A DNA stretch of 64,000 bases. Origin: Pseudomonas mangrovi. GTDB lineage: Bacteria > Pseudomonadota > Gammaproteobacteria > Pseudomonadales > Pseudomonadaceae. How positions within the stretch are numbered: position 1 is the first letter of the stretch; each line of letters starts with the position of its first letter. Shown one piece after another: positions 40,401 to 48,146 of this stretch. The stretch is from assembly GCF_003052585.1 (NCBI RefSeq), contig NZ_QASN01000020.1, positions 434,001 to 498,000 on the forward strand, in the 5' to 3' direction. The notes beneath the pieces were generated by a model. The model made no database searches. It had not been told where the DNA came from and saw only the letters and a list, made by a program, of their open reading frames with translations. A program made the position numbers and the translations under genes.

Positions 40401-41191
40401 TGGAGGCGGCCGAGCAGCGCAAGGCGGTACCGGTCATTGCCCTGACCGCCAGCGTACTGGATCGTGATCGCCAGGCGGCGCTGGACGCGGGGATGAACGG
40501 CTTTGCCAGCAAGCCGCTGGAAATGCCTGCACTGCTGGGCGAGATGGCACGTCTGCTGGGTCTGGAACAAGCGCCAGCACAGGCAACCGGCGCTGCTGGC
40601 GCGGGCAGCCTGTTCGACTGGCGCGGCGGTGGCCGGCGCTGGGGCAGCCCGTTGCGCATGGCGGATGCGGTAAAGCGCTTCCTCGATGATGAGGCAGGCC
40701 TGGCGACAGCGCTGCTGAGTGCGCTGCATGCGGCCGAGTGGCAGCAGGTTCAGCAACAGGCCCATCGCCTGCGCGGCGCCGCAGCGAACCTAGGGCTGCG
40801 TCAGCTGGCCCTGTTGGGCGAGGCGCTGGAATGTGCAGCCAGCGCGCAGGACAATCGCCGCGTTGAACAACTCTGTGCGGAGCTGCCGCGAACGCTGACG
40901 GCGATTGCTGTCGCCGTGCCGCTAGCGCCTGTGTCGGTGCAGCCACCGGCCCAGCCGCTGGATCTGCCGAGCCTGCGCGAGGCCTGTGCGCAACTGCAGC
41001 TGCAGTTGCGTCGTGGCGCCCTGGATGACGCTGCCGTCGCATGTCTGGAGCAGGCGCTGGTCGACCGGCAGCCCGAGGCGCTGGACCGGTTGCGCAGCGC
41101 ATTGCAGGGTTTTGATTTCGATCTTGCGCAGCAGGCAGTGGCAGACCTGCAGGCGTGGCTGGATAACCCAAGCGAGGAACGAGCCGAATGA
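37496..41191 (+). CDS. MHYT-PAS hybrid histidine kinase with REC and HPt
   Basis: A 1231-residue membrane sensor. A seven-helix MHYT domain fills about residues 25-245, with WSMHFIGM, GTMHYAGM and SGMHYVGM motifs; MHYT is proposed to sense diatomic gases through bound metal. Three PAS domains follow (about 265-390, 395-515 and 520-640). The kinase core has H666 in NMSHEIRTPMN, the N-box LLGNAIKF and G-boxes DTGIGI and GGTGLG. A receiver has D951, and a C-terminal HPt domain has H1090 in AHRLRGAA. The start at 37496 omits a polar 31-residue extension. It overlaps the HD-GYP regulator gene by four bases, its probable partner. Confidence 0.92.
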   Translation: MQGLSSFFLLSASPEQLLIGEYRPWLVALSVLVAVLTSAMALQLAGVARRAASAFYRQLAIATGALALGGGVWSMHFIGMLAFAICAEVVYDPALTLLSVLPSLAASWVALNLLARKQVSHRQLLLGGSLVGAGIGTMHYAGMAAMSMAPLLRYDPWLFGLSLLVAVALATGALWIRFGLRGRVPGHLALLLGSLVMGSAISGMHYVGMAGARFVGLAESATPLPVYGSAYLALAVAMATLSFSVLVAAANGLLRYRQLATELEEGRLHLDSLLDAAREVILTVDHQGIVRSANRSAQRLYGWPPDELVGQHMSVLMNEQHRETFGQALQNYMRSGRPQLSGIELELNGRARDGREIPVRVSLGVSHREGKPWFVVFVADIAERKAMEQALRESEQQYRSLIGNIPGVSFRCLLDADWSMLFISDAVEQLTGWKPADFTERRCSFADLYHPDDLARVAEDVQRAIAERRNYQVEYRIRDRQGREHWIWESGSAVCDENGVPHWIDGVLLDQTDSKLRNAEYESKVNAISRAMVMVEFDMQGRILALNDNFIELFGYQREVLLGQHHSLLCAPEEVAGSDHQRFWDDLRQGLFRAGECQRFAHDGREIWVQASYNPILDADGKPFKVLKLATDLTPRRMMEQELRAARDRAEQAAAARSSFLANMSHEIRTPMNAIIGFTDLLLDAAAEPTQRHQLSIVQQSSRSLLRLLNDILDTAKLDRGAIELETLDFSLRELCRQVCDALRLGAEQKGLVLEMGFTERVGDIYRGDPLRLRQVLTNLLGNAIKFTEQGRVGLQVSGEPGALRLIVSDTGIGIAEDRLEKIFDPFAQADASMSRRFGGTGLGTTISRQLVELMGGRIQVRSRLGEGSEFIVELPLAAGSAVTGAEPGLAPVATPGLPPLRILAADDVAQNLELLALNLEPLGHRLVKVSDGAAATEMFARETFDLVLMDVQMPGTDGLEACRRIRALEAAEQRKAVPVIALTASVLDRDRQAALDAGMNGFASKPLEMPALLGEMARLLGLEQAPAQATGAAGAGSLFDWRGGGRRWGSPLRMADAVKRFLDDEAGLATALLSALHAAEWQQVQQQAHRLRGAAANLGLRQLALLGEALECAASAQDNRRVEQLCAELPRTLTAIAVAVPLAPVSVQPPAQPLDLPSLREACAQLQLQLRRGALDDAAVACLEQALVDRQPEALDRLRSALQGFDFDLAQQAVADLQAWLDNPSEERAE

Positions 41192-42204
41192 CAAGCGCAA
41201 CTGATCAGCGTCCCCAGCTGCTGGTAGTGGACGATGAGCCTGTCAATCTGCAGGTGCTGCGCCAGGTGCTGCAGGAAGATTACCGTCTGCTGTTCGCCCG
41301 CGACGGCATCAAGGCCCTGGAACTCGCCGAGCGCGAGCGGCCGGAGCTGATCCTGCTGGATGTGATGATGCCTGGCATGACCGGTTACGAGGTCTGTGAG
41401 CGTCTCAAGGGCATGCCTGCTACCGCGGCGATCCCGGTGATCTTCGTCAGCGCCCTGAGCGATGCGCAGGATGAGACCCGCGGTTTCGAGGTCGGAGCGG
41501 TGGACTACATCACCAAGCCGCTGAGCCCCCCGGTGGTGCGCGCGCGGGTACGTACGCACCTGTCGCTGGTGAGGGTCGAGGAGCTGCGCAACACGCGCCT
41601 GCAGATCGTCCAGCGCCTGGGCCTGGCGGCCGAGTACAAGGACAATGAAACCGGCCTGCACGTGATCCGCATGAGCCATTACTCGCGGGTTCTGGCGCTG
41701 GCGGCGGGCTTCAGCGAACGGGATGCGGAGGAACTGCTCAATGCAGCGCCGATGCACGATGTCGGCAAGATCGGCATCCCCGACGCGGTACTGCGCAAGC
41801 CGGGCAAGCTGGATGCCGAGGAGTGGGCAGTGATGCGCGAACATGCGCAGATCGGTGCGCAGATCATTGGCGAGCATTCCTCGGGCCTGCTGCACATGGC
41901 CCGCGAGATCGCCCTCAGCCACCACGAGAAGTGGGATGGCAGCGGCTATCCGAACGGTCTGGCTGGCGAGGATATCCCCCTGGTGGGGCGCATCGTGGCG
42001 ATTGCCGACGTGTTCGACGCCCTGACCAGCGAGCGACCCTACAAGAAGGCCTGGTCGGTGGAGGCGGCTGTCGAGCTGCTGCGGGCTGAGGCGGGGCGGC
42101 ACTTCGACCCGCAGTTGGTGGAGCTGTTCCTGACGCAGCTGCCGGTGTTACTGGAGATCAAGGCGCGCTGGGCCGAAGGCGCCGCCGTCAGGCCTGGTGA
42201 TTGA
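41188..42204 (+). CDS. Response regulator with HD-GYP domain (c-di-GMP phosphodiesterase candidate)
   Basis: A 338-residue protein with a receiver domain (D58 in LLDVMMPGM, conserved Lys in ITKPLS) and a C-terminal HD-GYP domain. HD-GYP residues H190-D191 in MHDVGKIGIPD and the HHEKWDGSGYP motif (about 246-255) are intact, so metal-dependent c-di-GMP hydrolysis is expected. It starts in the last codon region of the kinase gene (ATGA), with GAGGAACGAG as ribosome binding site. The arrangement resembles RpfC/RpfG pairs. Its 3' end overlaps the convergent osmC-type gene by 17 bases. Confidence 0.93.
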   Translation: MTSATDQRPQLLVVDDEPVNLQVLRQVLQEDYRLLFARDGIKALELAERERPELILLDVMMPGMTGYEVCERLKGMPATAAIPVIFVSALSDAQDETRGFEVGAVDYITKPLSPPVVRARVRTHLSLVRVEELRNTRLQIVQRLGLAAEYKDNETGLHVIRMSHYSRVLALAAGFSERDAEELLNAAPMHDVGKIGIPDAVLRKPGKLDAEEWAVMREHAQIGAQIIGEHSSGLLHMAREIALSHHEKWDGSGYPNGLAGEDIPLVGRIVAIADVFDALTSERPYKKAWSVEAAVELLRAEAGRHFDPQLVELFLTQLPVLLEIKARWAEGAAVRPGD

Positions 42205-42634
42205 CCAGCCGACTGACCAGCCGGGTGCCATGGGTCAGGTTGTCGGCGAGCGGACAGCGTTGCTCGATCAGCTCGAGAAAGGCCTGTTTCTGCTCGCTAT
42301 CGAGATCGGCGTCGATCTCCACGTCGATGCGCAGTTCCTGAAAACCGGCGCGGACATTCGGGTCGCGGCCGAGCAGGCCGTTGGGGTCGTAGTCTGCCTC
42401 CATCTTGAAGCGCATGGCACGCAGCTCGAACTTCTGCTGATGGGCGATGAAGCGGCCGATGGTGCCGAAGCAGCCAGCCACCGCCGCGAGTATCGCTTCC
42501 AGCGGCGTGGGCCCCAGATCCTGGCCGGCGGCATTCTTCGGCTGGTCCATCACCAGACGGTGATTGCCGCACTGGACCTGGATGGCAAAGCCCTCTGTCA
42601 TTTGTCCTTGTGCATGAATGCTTTTCAGCGCCAT
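42188..42634 (-). CDS. OsmC family protein
   Basis: A 148-residue OsmC/Ohr-superfamily protein. The two redox cysteines expected of thiol-dependent peroxidases are in AAVAGCFGTIGRF and EQRCPLADNL. The closest type by wording is the YhfA branch (GQDLGPTPLEAILAAVAGC), whose role is less clear than that of OsmC or Ohr. CAGGAGCTGGTCAG precedes the ATG. The gene is tail-to-tail with the HD-GYP gene, and the two coding ends overlap. Confidence 0.9.
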   Translation of the reverse strand: MALKSIHAQGQMTEGFAIQVQCGNHRLVMDQPKNAAGQDLGPTPLEAILAAVAGCFGTIGRFIAHQQKFELRAMRFKMEADYDPNGLLGRDPNVRAGFQELRIDVEIDADLDSEQKQAFLELIEQRCPLADNLTHGTRLVSRLVNHQA

Positions 42635-42831
42635 CTGACCAGCTCCTGTTGTCGATGTGAGTGCGGAGTCTGCAGCCTAGACGTTGCCGGGGCGGCCCGG
42701 CTTGATGTCGATCAATATACCTGCGGGGGTATTTTTGGCGGTTAGGCGAATGCACCTGCCGGTGGAACCCTCAGCGCAGCGGTCGGGTCTACCCCGCGCC
42801 GGTGCCGTGGGCACCATTGCCGGAGAAAGTC

Positions 42832-43854
42832 GTGTTCGCTGTTCGATACCTGTCGTTGCTGCTGTCCTGCATGACCCTGCACGCTTTTGCGCGTGACTAC
42901 CGCTACAGCGACGCACATCTGCACTACGTCGATTTTTTTCAGGAAAGTGCCGGCATGCAGAGCCTGTTCGCGGAGATGGACAAGGGACGCATCGATCACG
43001 TGATGATCTCGGGCATTCCGGTCGCGAAGAAATGGCACGAGAACGAGCCCAAGCGGCCGCGCTACTACGCCGGCGACGATGCCGGCGCCTACTGGTACAG
43101 CGCAACCGACACCCTGGTGGCGCGCGCGTTGCGGGATCTGCCCAGGGAACAGCAGCTGCGCTTGCATCCGTTTCTCAGCGGCTTCAACCCCGCAGACAAG
43201 AATGCCGATGCGCACATCAGACGCATGCTCGAGCTCGACCCGGGTCTTTGGCAAGGCATCGGCGAGGTCTTCACCCGGCATGACGATCTGACTGCGCTGA
43301 CCTACGGCGACGTGCCGCGGGCCAACAACGAGGCGATGACGCGGGTCTACCACCTCGCCGCGGAATACGATCTGCCGGTGATGGTGCACAGCAACATCAC
43401 CTCCAAACGCGAGCGCAATCCGCTGTATCTGGGCGAAGTCGAGGATGCGTTACGCAACCACCCGCACGTCCGCTTCATCTGGGCACATGCCGGTACCAGC
43501 ATGGAAATCCACCGGCATCAGGAGCGCCTGGATTTTCTCCTCGAGACGCTGACGCGGATGCTCGAGGACTATCCGAATCTGTACATCGATCTTTCCTGGA
43601 CGCTGCTCACGCCCTATCTGCTGGATGAAAAAGGCAAGCCGGAGCCTCGCTGGGTCGAGTTGGTGCAGAAGCATCCGACGCGTTTCGTGCTCGGCTCCGA
43701 TGTGGTTGGCCGCTTCGACGGCCTGGGCGAGAAGCTGGAGGAGTTCGCCGTGTTTCTCGATGCCCTGCCGGCAGCTGTCGCCGGGAAGGTCGCCCGCGAC
43801 AACTTCCTCGCCATCCTGCCGGCAGCGCGGCGCGCGGAACTGGCGGCCGAATAG
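42832..43854 (+). CDS. Exported amidohydrolase-family protein
   Basis: A 340-residue TIM-barrel metal hydrolase of the amidohydrolase-2 type. The metal-binding H-x-H is in DAHLHYVDFF, further His candidates are in VMVHSNITS and IWAHAGTS, and the final Asp is in VLGSDVVGRFD. The GTG at 42832 is chosen because GGAG lies six bases upstream and it gives a signal peptide (MFAVRYLSLLLSCMTLHAFARD). It should act in the periplasm. Family members hydrolyse or decarboxylate diverse small molecules; the substrate is unknown. Confidence 0.82.
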   Translation: MFAVRYLSLLLSCMTLHAFARDYRYSDAHLHYVDFFQESAGMQSLFAEMDKGRIDHVMISGIPVAKKWHENEPKRPRYYAGDDAGAYWYSATDTLVARALRDLPREQQLRLHPFLSGFNPADKNADAHIRRMLELDPGLWQGIGEVFTRHDDLTALTYGDVPRANNEAMTRVYHLAAEYDLPVMVHSNITSKRERNPLYLGEVEDALRNHPHVRFIWAHAGTSMEIHRHQERLDFLLETLTRMLEDYPNLYIDLSWTLLTPYLLDEKGKPEPRWVELVQKHPTRFVLGSDVVGRFDGLGEKLEEFAVFLDALPAAVAGKVARDNFLAILPAARRAELAAE

Positions 43855-43933
43855 CGCCTCGGCAGGCGCTGCGTCACACGATTGTCATCAGTCGGTCATA
43901 GGCTCGCGCGATCCAAACCGCGAGGAGCGCGCC

Positions 43934-44395
43934 ATGAAAGCAATGTCCCTGATTCCCCTGGCCCTGTGCTGCAGCTGCCTGACCGCCTGGGCTGACGTGC
44001 AGGTCGAAGGGCCGGTCGAGTACGGTGTATTCGATGTGCAGATCAGCAATCCCCAGCCGGGTGAGCGGGTTCTGACTCGTGCCAATCAGCCGATTCGCAG
44101 TACCGAGGTGATTCCGGCACGGCTGGGTACCAAATTCGGGGTTCGTTACCAGCTGCGCGGCAAGAGCGAGAGCGAGACGCCTCTGACCCTGCTGTATTTC
44201 ACACCCGGCCTGACCCTGCCGGACGGCCGTCGCCAGGACAAGATAGAAGTCACCCAGAAGCTGCTGCCTGGTGCGCCACAGGATGTGATGGCCTACGAAT
44301 TCACCGAAGTGTACGAGGCGATTCCCGGCGAGTGGCGTTTCATGGTTTTTCAAGGCGAGCGCAAGCTGCTGGAGCAACGCTTCGAGGTGCGCTGA
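43934..44395 (+). CDS. DUF3859 exported protein
   Basis: A 153-residue protein with signal peptide MKAMSLIPLALCCSCLTAWA and a DUF3859 domain, recognisable by VQVEGPVEYGVFDVQ and GEWRFMVFQGERKLLEQRFEV at the end. CGAGGAGCGC precedes the ATG. The open frame runs back into the amidohydrolase gene, but only this start gives a leader. The fold looks all-beta. No function is known; it may be co-transcribed with the amidohydrolase 79 bases upstream. Confidence 0.82.
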   Translation: MKAMSLIPLALCCSCLTAWADVQVEGPVEYGVFDVQISNPQPGERVLTRANQPIRSTEVIPARLGTKFGVRYQLRGKSESETPLTLLYFTPGLTLPDGRRQDKIEVTQKLLPGAPQDVMAYEFTEVYEAIPGEWRFMVFQGERKLLEQRFEVR

Positions 44396-44411
44396 ATTCT
44401 GACGTCAACCC

Positions 44412-44438
44412 TCAAGCTTGAGCGTTTGAAGCCGATCC
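44412..44438 (+). promoter_or_regulatory. Sigma-28 (FliA) promoter of the chemoreceptor gene
   Basis: TCAAGCTT-N11-GCCGATCC matches the flagellar sigma-28 consensus TAAAGTTT-N11-GCCGATAA at most positions, with exact spacing. It lies 66 bases upstream of the chemoreceptor ATG, a gene class normally transcribed by FliA. Confidence 0.72.
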
Positions 44439-44503
44439 AGTGGCACTAGCCATGATGTTGGCCTATGCCTGTGCATAGGTGAGCCTGCCACTGGAGAAAC
44501 AAG

Positions 44504-46126
44504 ATGTTCCGACAGATATCGATTGCGCTGCGCGCTGCCTTTGGTTTCGGCCTGATTGCCGCGCTGGTGTTCTTTCTCGGGATCTTTTCCCTGACCCGCA
44601 TCGATGCCATGCAGAACGCCTCCCAGGACCTGAGTGGCAACTGGCTGCCGGGGGTTACCGCCGCCGCCGGTGTCAATGAAACCTTCCTGCGGCTGCGGGC
44701 CCTCACGCTACGGCTGATGCTCCATCGAACCGATGAGGCGCTGCGCAGCGGTACCGCCGCCGTCGAAGAGCTCAAGCGAGAGCTGGATCAGCGAGTCAAG
44801 GTGCTTGAAGGGACCTTGGTGAATGATACGGAACGGGCCGCGTTTCGCGAGTTCACCGGTTCGCTCAAGGAATACATGGGCTATCACGACCAGATCATGG
44901 AGTACTCGCGCCAGGACTACATCGACGAAGCCATCGACGTCACCAATGGCGAGCTCAATGGGCATGCCGCTGCAGCCACTCAGGCGCTGCTGCGGCTGAG
45001 CGAGCTGAATCAGGAAGGCGCCAAGAACGCGGCTATCAATGCCGATGAGGTTGCTGCAAGCGCGTTTCAGGGCGTCATCGTGGCGCTGGTGCTGGCGGCA
45101 GTCCTGACCATCGTCCTGGCGATGCTGCTGACCCGCAGCATCACCGGACCCTTGAATCAGGCTGTCGGGGTGGCTCAGGTCATCGCCTCCGGTGATCTGT
45201 CACAGGACTTGCGCATCGAGGGAGCAGACGAGCCGGCGCGCCTGCTGCAAGCCTTGGCGCAGATGCAGCGTAGCCTGCGCGACACCATCCAGGGCATCGC
45301 CGATTCCTCCAGTCAGCTGGCTTCGGCCTCCGAAGAGCTGCATGCGGTTACCGAAGACTCGACCCGCGGCCTGCATCAGCAGAATGCCGAAATCGAGCAG
45401 GCGGCGACGGCAGTGAACGAGATGACCAGCGCGGTCGAGGAGGTTGCCCGCAACGCGGTCAGTACCTCGGAGGCGTCGGCTGAGTCTGATCGGGTTGCCC
45501 AGCACGGCCGTGAAAAGGTCCGCCAGACGGTCGACTCGATCGGTCATCTGGCCGAGGACGTCACCGCCACGGCGGGAGAAGTCGAAGGGCTGGCAGGCAA
45601 GGTCCGCGATATCAGCCAGGTCCTTGATGTGATCAGGGCTATCGCCGAGCAGACCAATCTGCTGGCACTGAACGCAGCCATCGAAGCGGCGCGTGCCGGC
45701 GACGCCGGGCGCGGCTTTGCCGTGGTGGCCGATGAGGTGCGTGCGCTGGCACATCGGACCCAGCAATCCACTCAGGAAATCGAGCAGATGATCGGTGGCA
45801 TCCAGCAGGGGGCAGTTCAGGCGGTGAACGCCATGCAGAGCAGCAATTCGCGGGCGAATTCGACGCTGGAGATCGCTCAGGCTGCCGGCAAGTCGCTGGA
45901 TGAGATCGCCCTGGCGATCGCCTCCATCAACGAACGCAACCTGGTAATTGCCAGCGCCTCCGAGGAGCAGGCCCAGGTCGCTCGTGAAGTCGACCGCAAC
46001 CTGGTCAACATCCGCGACCTCTCCCTGCAGACCTCTGCTGGGGCCAACCAGACCAGCGCGGCGAGCCAGGAGCTGTCGCGTCTGGCCATCGATCTGAATG
46101 CTCTGGTGACCCGCTTCAGACTTTGA
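44504..46126 (+). CDS. Methyl-accepting chemotaxis protein
   Basis: A 540-residue transmembrane chemoreceptor. The first membrane helix is near residues 11-33. A four-helix-bundle-type periplasmic domain of about 150 residues follows ([19 protein letters not shown]...), then TM2 near 187-211, a HAMP domain ([22 protein letters not shown]) and the cytoplasmic signalling coiled coil. The hairpin tip [34 protein letters not shown] binds CheA and CheW. A sigma-28 type promoter precedes it. A chemoreceptor stands next to fabB at the same place in P. aeruginosa. The ligand is unknown. Confidence 0.94.
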   Translation: MFRQISIALRAAFGFGLIAALVFFLGIFSLTRIDAMQNASQDLSGNWLPGVTAAAGVNETFLRLRALTLRLMLHRTDEALRSGTAAVEELKRELDQRVKVLEGTLVNDTERAAFREFTGSLKEYMGYHDQIMEYSRQDYIDEAIDVTNGELNGHAAAATQALLRLSELNQEGAKNAAINADEVAASAFQGVIVALVLAAVLTIVLAMLLTRSITGPLNQAVGVAQVIASGDLSQDLRIEGADEPARLLQALAQMQRSLRDTIQGIADSSSQLASASEELHAVTEDSTRGLHQQNAEIEQAATAVNEMTSAVEEVARNAVSTSEASAESDRVAQHGREKVRQTVDSIGHLAEDVTATAGEVEGLAGKVRDISQVLDVIRAIAEQTNLLALNAAIEAARAGDAGRGFAVVADEVRALAHRTQQSTQEIEQMIGGIQQGAVQAVNAMQSSNSRANSTLEIAQAAGKSLDEIALAIASINERNLVIASASEEQAQVAREVDRNLVNIRDLSLQTSAGANQTSAASQELSRLAIDLNALVTRFRL

Positions 46127-46140
46127 TGGCTTGCAGATTC

Positions 46141-46184
46141 TCTAAACGAAGAAGGCGCCCCGTGGGGCGCCTTCTTCGTTTAGA
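46141..46184. terminator. 21-bp perfect bidirectional terminator, chemoreceptor / fabB
   Basis: A perfect inverted repeat with arms 46141-46161 and 46164-46184 around GT. The core is GAAGGCGCCCC / GGGGCGCCTTC, with a TTCGTTT run on either strand. It separates two convergent transcripts. Confidence 0.92.
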
Positions 46185-46193
46185 GCGGTGGCC

Positions 46194-47414
46194 CTACTTG
46201 CCTTGCCAGCGCTTGAGTACCAGGGTCGCGTTGGTGCCGCCGAAACCGAAGCTGTTGCTCATCACGGTATTCAGGGTCACGTTTTCCTTGGTCTGCTGCT
46301 GGATCGGCAGGTCGGCAATTTCCGGGTCAAGCTCGTCGATGTTGGCGGAGCCGGCAATGAAGTTGCCTTCCATCATCAGCATGCAGTAGATCGCCTCCTG
46401 CACGCCGGCAGCGCCCAGCGAGTGTCCGGAGAGACTCTTGGTCGAGCTGATGGCCGGCGCCTTGTCACCGAACACTTCACGTACCGCGCGCGATTCGGCA
46501 ACGTCGCCGACCGGCGTCGAGGTGCCGTGGGTGTTCAGGTAGTCGATCGGTTCGCTGACGCCTTCCAGTGCCTGGCGCATGCAGCGCACGGCACCTTCGC
46601 CGCTGGGCGCGACCATGTCGTAGCCATCGGAGGTTGCGCCGTAGCCGACCACTTCGGCATAGATCTTCGCGCCGCGCTTGAGTGCATGCTCGAGCTCCTC
46701 GACCACCACCATGCCGCCGCCGCCGGCGATGACGAAACCGTCACGTTTGGCATCGTAGGCGCGCGAGGCTTTTTCCGGGGTGTCGTTGTAACTGCTGGAG
46801 AGGGCGCCCATGGCGTCGAACAGAATGCTCTGGCTCCAGTGCTCCTCCTCACCGCCGCCGGCGAAGACCATGTCCTGCTTGCCCATCTGGATCTGCTCGA
46901 CCGCATTGCCGATACAGTGGGCACTGGTGGCGCAGGCAGAGGAGATCGAGTAGTTCACGCCCTTGATCTTGAACGGCGTGGCCAGGCAGGCGGAGACCGT
47001 ACTGCCCATGGTGCGCGGCACGCGGTAGGGACCGACACGCTTGATGCCCTTTTCGCGCACGATGTCGATCGCTTCCATCTGGTTCAGTGTCGAGGCACCG
47101 CCGGAACCAGCGATCAGGCCTACGCGCGGGTCGGATATCTCTTCCAGGCTCAGGCCAGCGTCAGCGATTGCCTGCTGCATCGACAGGTAGGCAAAGGCGG
47201 CCGCATCGCCCATGAAGCGCAGGACCTTGCGGTCGATCAGTTCTTCGAGGTCGAGTTTGACCGAGCCGGATACATGACTGCGCATGCCCATTTCGGCGTA
47301 GGAAGGATTGAAGCGAATTCCGGAACGGCTGGCGCGCAGGTTCGCAGAGACGGTCTCTTTGTCTGTGCCCAGGCAGGAAACGATGCCCAGACCGGTGATC
47401 ACGACGCGACGCAT
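46194..47414 (-). CDS. fabB: 3-oxoacyl-ACP synthase I
   Basis: A 406-residue condensing enzyme needed for unsaturated fatty acid elongation. The catalytic triad is C161 (SSACATSAH), H296 ([10 protein letters not shown]) and H331 ([12 protein letters not shown]). The C-terminus [17 protein letters not shown] is intact. It lies 12 bases after fabA, and the fabA-fabB order is the standard proteobacterial operon for anaerobic unsaturated fatty acid synthesis. Confidence 0.97.
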   Translation of the reverse strand: MRRVVITGLGIVSCLGTDKETVSANLRASRSGIRFNPSYAEMGMRSHVSGSVKLDLEELIDRKVLRFMGDAAAFAYLSMQQAIADAGLSLEEISDPRVGLIAGSGGASTLNQMEAIDIVREKGIKRVGPYRVPRTMGSTVSACLATPFKIKGVNYSISSACATSAHCIGNAVEQIQMGKQDMVFAGGGEEEHWSQSILFDAMGALSSSYNDTPEKASRAYDAKRDGFVIAGGGGMVVVEELEHALKRGAKIYAEVVGYGATSDGYDMVAPSGEGAVRCMRQALEGVSEPIDYLNTHGTSTPVGDVAESRAVREVFGDKAPAISSTKSLSGHSLGAAGVQEAIYCMLMMEGNFIAGSANIDELDPEIADLPIQQQTKENVTLNTVMSNSFGFGGTNATLVLKRWQGK

Positions 47415-47426
47415 GGGATAAATCCT

Positions 47427-47942
47427 TTAGAAACTGTCGGTGGAGGTGAACAGGCCGACCCGCAGGCCTTCGGCACTGTAGATCTCGCGGCCATCGACAC
47501 TGACGCTGCCATCGGCGATGGCCAGTACCAGCGAACGGTTGATGGTGCGCTTGATATGAATGTTGTAGGTGACCTTCTTGGCGGTTGGCAGCACCTGGCC
47601 GAAGAATTTCACTTCGCCCGAACCCAGGGCGCGGCCGCGGCCGGGATTGCCCTGCCAGCCGAGGTAGAAACCGACCAGCTGCCACATGGCATCCAGTCCC
47701 AGGCAGCCCGGCATGACCGGATCGCCTTCGAAGTGGCAGGCGAAGAACCAGAGGTCGGGAGTGATGTCGAGCTCGGCGACGATCTCGCCCTTGCCGTACT
47801 TGCCACCGGTGTCGCTGATGTGGGTGATGCGGTCGATCATCAGCATGTTCGGGGCGGGCAATTGCGCATTACCCGGGCCGAACAGTTCGCCGCGGCTGCA
47901 ACGCAGCAAATCATCCCGGGTGAAGGCGTTCTGTTTGGTCAT
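47427..47942 (-). CDS. fabA: 3-hydroxydecanoyl-ACP dehydratase/isomerase
   Basis: A 171-residue hotdog enzyme that dehydrates 3-hydroxydecanoyl-ACP and isomerises the product to cis-3-decenoyl-ACP. The catalytic pair is H70 ([13 protein letters not shown]) and D84 (GLDAMWQL). The start [22 protein letters not shown] at 47942 follows TTAGGAGCTCGC; a frame start at 47996 is rejected. Upstream lies a candidate operator for a TetR-type unsaturated-fatty-acid regulator. Confidence 0.97.
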   Translation of the reverse strand: MTKQNAFTRDDLLRCSRGELFGPGNAQLPAPNMLMIDRITHISDTGGKYGKGEIVAELDITPDLWFFACHFEGDPVMPGCLGLDAMWQLVGFYLGWQGNPGRGRALGSGEVKFFGQVLPTAKKVTYNIHIKRTINRSLVLAIADGSVSVDGREIYSAEGLRVGLFTSTDSF

Positions 47943-48058
47943 GCGAGCTCCTAAGGTTCCCGGTCCTGTGCCGGGCGAATCGTTTCGGCATGACACTCGT
48001 CGAGCGCCATTCCGGCAGGCTAGCCGTAGACTGTTGCGGCAAAGTGAAAGTCACAGCA

Positions 48059-48080
48059 ACTGTGTACAGTCGTTCACTAT
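48059..48080 (-). promoter_or_regulatory. Candidate FabR/DesT-type operator upstream of fabA
   Basis: On the - strand, ATAGTGAACGACTGTACACA contains the half-site AGTGAAC known from DesT-type operators and a GTACA half like that of FabR sites. It lies about 120 bases upstream of fabA. The match is by eye and the symmetry is imperfect, so this is a weak call. Confidence 0.35.
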
Positions 48081-48146
48081 TTTGCCGTCAGCTTAGACGC
48101 AAGGCAAAGCCTGATTCTTGACATCGGCCAAGCTTGAAGCAGTTTT

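Noticed and set aside
46188-47954. A 588-codon open frame on the + strand opposite fabB-fabA
   Set aside because: It mirrors the codon bias of two clear genes, has no family resemblance, and would read through the shared terminator region.
48060-48069. CTGTGTACAG upstream of fabA as a LexA box
   Set aside because: LexA sites need CTGT and ACAG eight bases apart; here only two bases separate them.
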